Shown here: one piece after another, positions 5,902 to 7,781 of the stretch
Numbering within the stretch: position 1 is the stretch's first letter
Layout of the letters: every line of letters begins with the position of its first letter
NCBI GenBank assembly: GCA_017652965.1
Contig: JAGBZZ010000058.1
Coordinates: 1-7,781 of the forward strand
Direction: 5' to 3'
Length of the DNA: 7,781 nt
Source: Clostridia bacterium
GTDB lineage: Bacteria > Bacillota_A > Clostridia > Oscillospirales > CAG-272
The notes under the pieces: model-generated
Told to the model about the DNA's origin: nothing
The model's input: the letters and a program-made list of their open reading frames with translations, nothing else
Database searches by the model: none
Program-made: the position numbers and the translations under genes

Positions 5902-6894
5902 ATGAAGATTGGTTTGATTGGCCGCGGAAGCATTGCAGGCGCGCACGAGGCTGCCTACGCCCGCATTCCCGAGGCCGAGATCGTTGCGGTATGCGATATC
6001 CGCGCAGAGCGGCTTGAGGGGCTTGCCGAGGGCGTACGCACCTACCGCGATATTGATGAAATGCTGAAGGCCGAGGCCGGCCGGCTTGACTACGTGGACA
6101 TCTGCCTGCCGACCTATCTGCATGCCGACGTTGCCTGCCGTGCGATGCGGGCGGGCTATCACGTGCTTTCCGAAAAGCCGATGGCAAGAACGCTTACCGA
6201 ATGCGAGGAGATGTGCCGTGTCGCCAAGGAGACCGGGCGGCTTCTGATGGCGGCGTATTGCAACCGCTTTTTCACCGCCTTTCGCACGATCAAGGATTAC
6301 GTAGACAGCGGTCGCTTTGGCGGCGTTGTCAGTGCCGAGTTCCGCCGTGAGGGTGGCTCGCGCGGGCCGATGGGTCACGAGAACTGGTTCCGTAACAAGG
6401 AGCTTTCGGGCGGTGCGATGCTTGACCTGCACATCCACGACGTCGATATGCTGATCGCCCTTCTCGGAATGCCAACGGCGGTCTCGGCCATGGCGCGCAA
6501 CCTGATCCCCGGGAGCGGCTACGATGCTATGAGCGTCAATTACCGCTTTGGTGACGGCGCGTTTGCCAATGCGACCTGCGACTGGACCATTCCGCACGAT
6601 AAATTCAACACCCGCACCATCCGCGTCAACCTGGACGGCGGCTATCTCTTCCTTGACCGTACGGCGAAGCGCACGACCTTCGTAGCGGTGGCGACCGACG
6701 GCACCGTCGAGGATCTTAGCGAGCAGATCGCCAGCTTTGATGCCTACTACAACGAGATCGTTTACTTCATGAACTGTGTGAAGAACGGGACACAGCCCAC
6801 CGTTTGCCTGCCCGAGGCCAGCATGCTTTCGGTAAAGCTGGTCGAGGCCGAAATGCGCTCTGCCGATCTTGGCGGCGAGCTGATCAAGCTTTAA
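5902..6894 (+). CDS. Gfo/Idh/MocA-family NAD(P)-dependent oxidoreductase
   Basis: A 330-residue cytoplasmic dehydrogenase, a typical length for the family. The N-terminal Rossmann domain begins with MKIGLIGRGSIAGAH, whose GxGxxA loop binds the dinucleotide. It continues through VAVCDI (28-33) and ends in SEKPMA (90-95), with the catalytic-type Lys92 in the EKP motif. The C-terminal alpha/beta substrate domain has GGAMLDLHIHDVDM (170-183), placing Asp175, His179 and Asp182 as in inositol and sugar dehydrogenases. Members oxidise or reduce a hydroxyl or keto group of sugars, inositols or their derivatives; the substrate cannot be read from the sequence. AAAGGAG lies just ahead of the ATG. It is the first gene of the operon, divergent from araC, and is followed after 13 nt by a TIM-barrel isomerase/epimerase, a frequent partner of this family in sugar or inositol catabolism. 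Confidence 0.93.
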   Translation: MKIGLIGRGSIAGAHEAAYARIPEAEIVAVCDIRAERLEGLAEGVRTYRDIDEMLKAEAGRLDYVDICLPTYLHADVACRAMRAGYHVLSEKPMARTLTECEEMCRVAKETGRLLMAAYCNRFFTAFRTIKDYVDSGRFGGVVSAEFRREGGSRGPMGHENWFRNKELSGGAMLDLHIHDVDMLIALLGMPTAVSAMARNLIPGSGYDAMSVNYRFGDGAFANATCDWTIPHDKFNTRTIRVNLDGGYLFLDRTAKRTTFVAVATDGTVEDLSEQIASFDAYYNEIVYFMNCVKNGTQPTVCLPEASMLSVKLVEAEMRSADLGGELIKL

Positions 6895-6907
6895 GGAGGA
6901 TCACGGT

Positions 6908-7702
6908 ATGAAACCGCTTGGTATCCAGCTTCACTCCCTGCGCGAGGATTTTAAGGAAGACCCCGCCCGCACGCTTTATGCCATCCGCGAGATGGGCTAT
7001 AGCGGCGTAGAAATGCCGATCGGCTCGGTGACCGCCCTGAACGAAGGGCTTGGCGAGAAGGGGGCGGCCTACTATCGCCGCCTGTTTGCCGAGGCAGACC
7101 TTGCCTGCTACGGTCTTCTCACCTCTTGGGAGCTTGTGCTGCCCGAGAACCTGGAAAGAACCCTGGAATATAACATGGAGATCGGCTCGCCCTTTCTTGT
7201 GATCGGCTCGGTGCCTGAGCGCCTGATTGCCACTGAGGAGGATGCCGACCGCGCCGTGGCCTACATGAACGAGCTGAACGAAAAGATCCTGGCGGCAGGC
7301 CTTGTCACCGGGTATCACAACCATTCGAGCGATTTCACGAACACCCCCGGTGGCTATTCCTTCTACGAGCGGGTCCTAAGCAATACGCCCGAAAGCTTTG
7401 TGATGCTGCTTGACACCGGTAATGCCCTGGCGGGCGGCGGCGACTGCTACTCTCTCCTTGAAAAGTATCCGCACCGCTCTCCCTTCTTCCATCTGAAGGG
7501 CTACTCGGCCGAGCGGGACTATCTGGCAGACATTGGTGAGGACGACTTTGACTGGAAGCGGCTTTTGCGCATGGTGTACGAGGTTGGCGGTACCAAAACC
7601 GTTTCCATCGAGTTTGGCAAGCGGGGAGACTACATCCCCGCCGAGCGCGCGGCCAAGGCATACAAAACCGTCTCCCGCATTCTCGAGGAGATCGGACTTT
7701 GA
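6908..7702 (+). CDS. Sugar phosphate isomerase/epimerase (xylose-isomerase-like TIM barrel)
   Basis: A 264-residue single-domain TIM barrel of the AP-endonuclease-2/xylose-isomerase-like superfamily, which includes IolE, IolI, ketose 3-epimerases and 3-dehydroshikimate dehydratase. Strand 1 is MKPLGIQLHSLRED. Probable metal and substrate ligands are His137 and His139 in GYHNHSSDF, Asp169 in LDTGNA, His195 in HLKGYS and Glu235 in SIEFGKRGD. IGEDDFDWKRLL (209-220) matches the conserved G-x-G/D-x-D/F-W segment near the end of such barrels. No signal peptide or membrane segment is seen. The ribosome binding site AAGGAGGA (6893-6900) overlaps the stop of the preceding dehydrogenase gene, arguing for coupled expression. 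Together the two probably interconvert or dehydrate a sugar or inositol. The exact reaction is unknown, and the family is too broad to assign a gene symbol. Confidence 0.9.
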   Translation: MKPLGIQLHSLREDFKEDPARTLYAIREMGYSGVEMPIGSVTALNEGLGEKGAAYYRRLFAEADLACYGLLTSWELVLPENLERTLEYNMEIGSPFLVIGSVPERLIATEEDADRAVAYMNELNEKILAAGLVTGYHNHSSDFTNTPGGYSFYERVLSNTPESFVMLLDTGNALAGGGDCYSLLEKYPHRSPFFHLKGYSAERDYLADIGEDDFDWKRLLRMVYEVGGTKTVSIEFGKRGDYIPAERAAKAYKTVSRILEEIGL

Positions 7703-7754
7703 CATAATTGCGAGGGGCGTGGCATAGGATGTACCAAAAGAAGGGAGGCCGCCT

Positions 7755-7781
7755 ATGCCGTTTGACAAGAATACACCCACC
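7755..7781 (+). CDS. Start of a further operon gene, cut by the window end
   Basis: Only nine codons are visible (MPFDKNTPT). The start is chosen because AAGGGAGG (7741-7748) lies six bases ahead of the ATG. It follows the isomerase gene after 52 nt in the same direction, with no terminator seen between, so it probably belongs to the same catabolic operon. Its product cannot be identified. An ATG at 7729 in another frame also stays open to the edge but has a poorer ribosome binding site. Confidence 0.55.

Noticed and set aside
7699..7730. TTGACA overlapping the isomerase stop codon, considered as an internal promoter
   Set aside because: No acceptable -10 box occurs at 16-18 bp; the nearest candidate TAGGAT is 20 bp away.
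7729..7781. Alternative ATG for the last partial gene in another frame
   Set aside because: The residues it would encode look like a shadow frame, and the AAGGGAGG site fits the ATG at 7755 better. It cannot be fully excluded because the window ends.

Overview
This 7.8 kb window looks like a chromosomal segment of a Firmicute, most likely an uncultured gut-type member of the class Clostridia. The grounds are purine-rich Shine-Dalgarno sites, consensus sigma-A promoters, a lysine (L-box) riboswitch of the Bacillus/Clostridium kind, a diaminopimelate (DAP) lysine pathway, and a prolyl-tRNA synthetase of the short archaeal/eukaryote-like type seen in many Clostridia. Coding DNA is clearly GC-rich while the intergenic regions are AT-rich. 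The genus cannot be named from the sequence alone.

Layout. (1) Positions 1-1511, + strand: the 3' end of proS, then an intact gene for a biotin-protein-ligase-like protein whose ligase signature motifs are eroded, closed by a bidirectional terminator. (2) Positions 1568-4834, - strand: a compact lysine operon in the order dapA-dapB-lysA (gaps of 14 and 11 nt). It is driven by a perfect TTGACA-17-TATAAT promoter and a leader of about 260 nt that holds a lysine riboswitch and an intrinsic terminator. (3) Positions 4831-5727, - strand: an AraC-family regulator with its own promoter. (4) Positions 5849-7781, + strand: an operon divergent from araC, encoding a Gfo/Idh/MocA oxidoreductase, a xylose-isomerase-like TIM-barrel protein, and the first codons of a third gene.

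How the parts work together. DapA, DapB and LysA catalyse the first committed step, the second step and the last step of lysine synthesis; the steps between are not in the window. Lysine bound by the leader should favour the terminator and shut the operon off. The araC gene reads in the same direction as dapA with no terminator seen between them, so read-through from araC would also have to pass the riboswitch. AraC and the divergent oxidoreductase/isomerase pair form a typical locus for catabolism of a sugar, inositol or sugar acid; the substrate cannot be told from sequence.

The points most worth a second look are the degenerate biotin-ligase-like protein next to proS, a specific antiterminator/terminator switch that can be drawn for the riboswitch, and the uncharacterised AraC/oxidoreductase/isomerase locus. 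I found no clear evidence of a wholly new system, mobile element, CRISPR array or phage.
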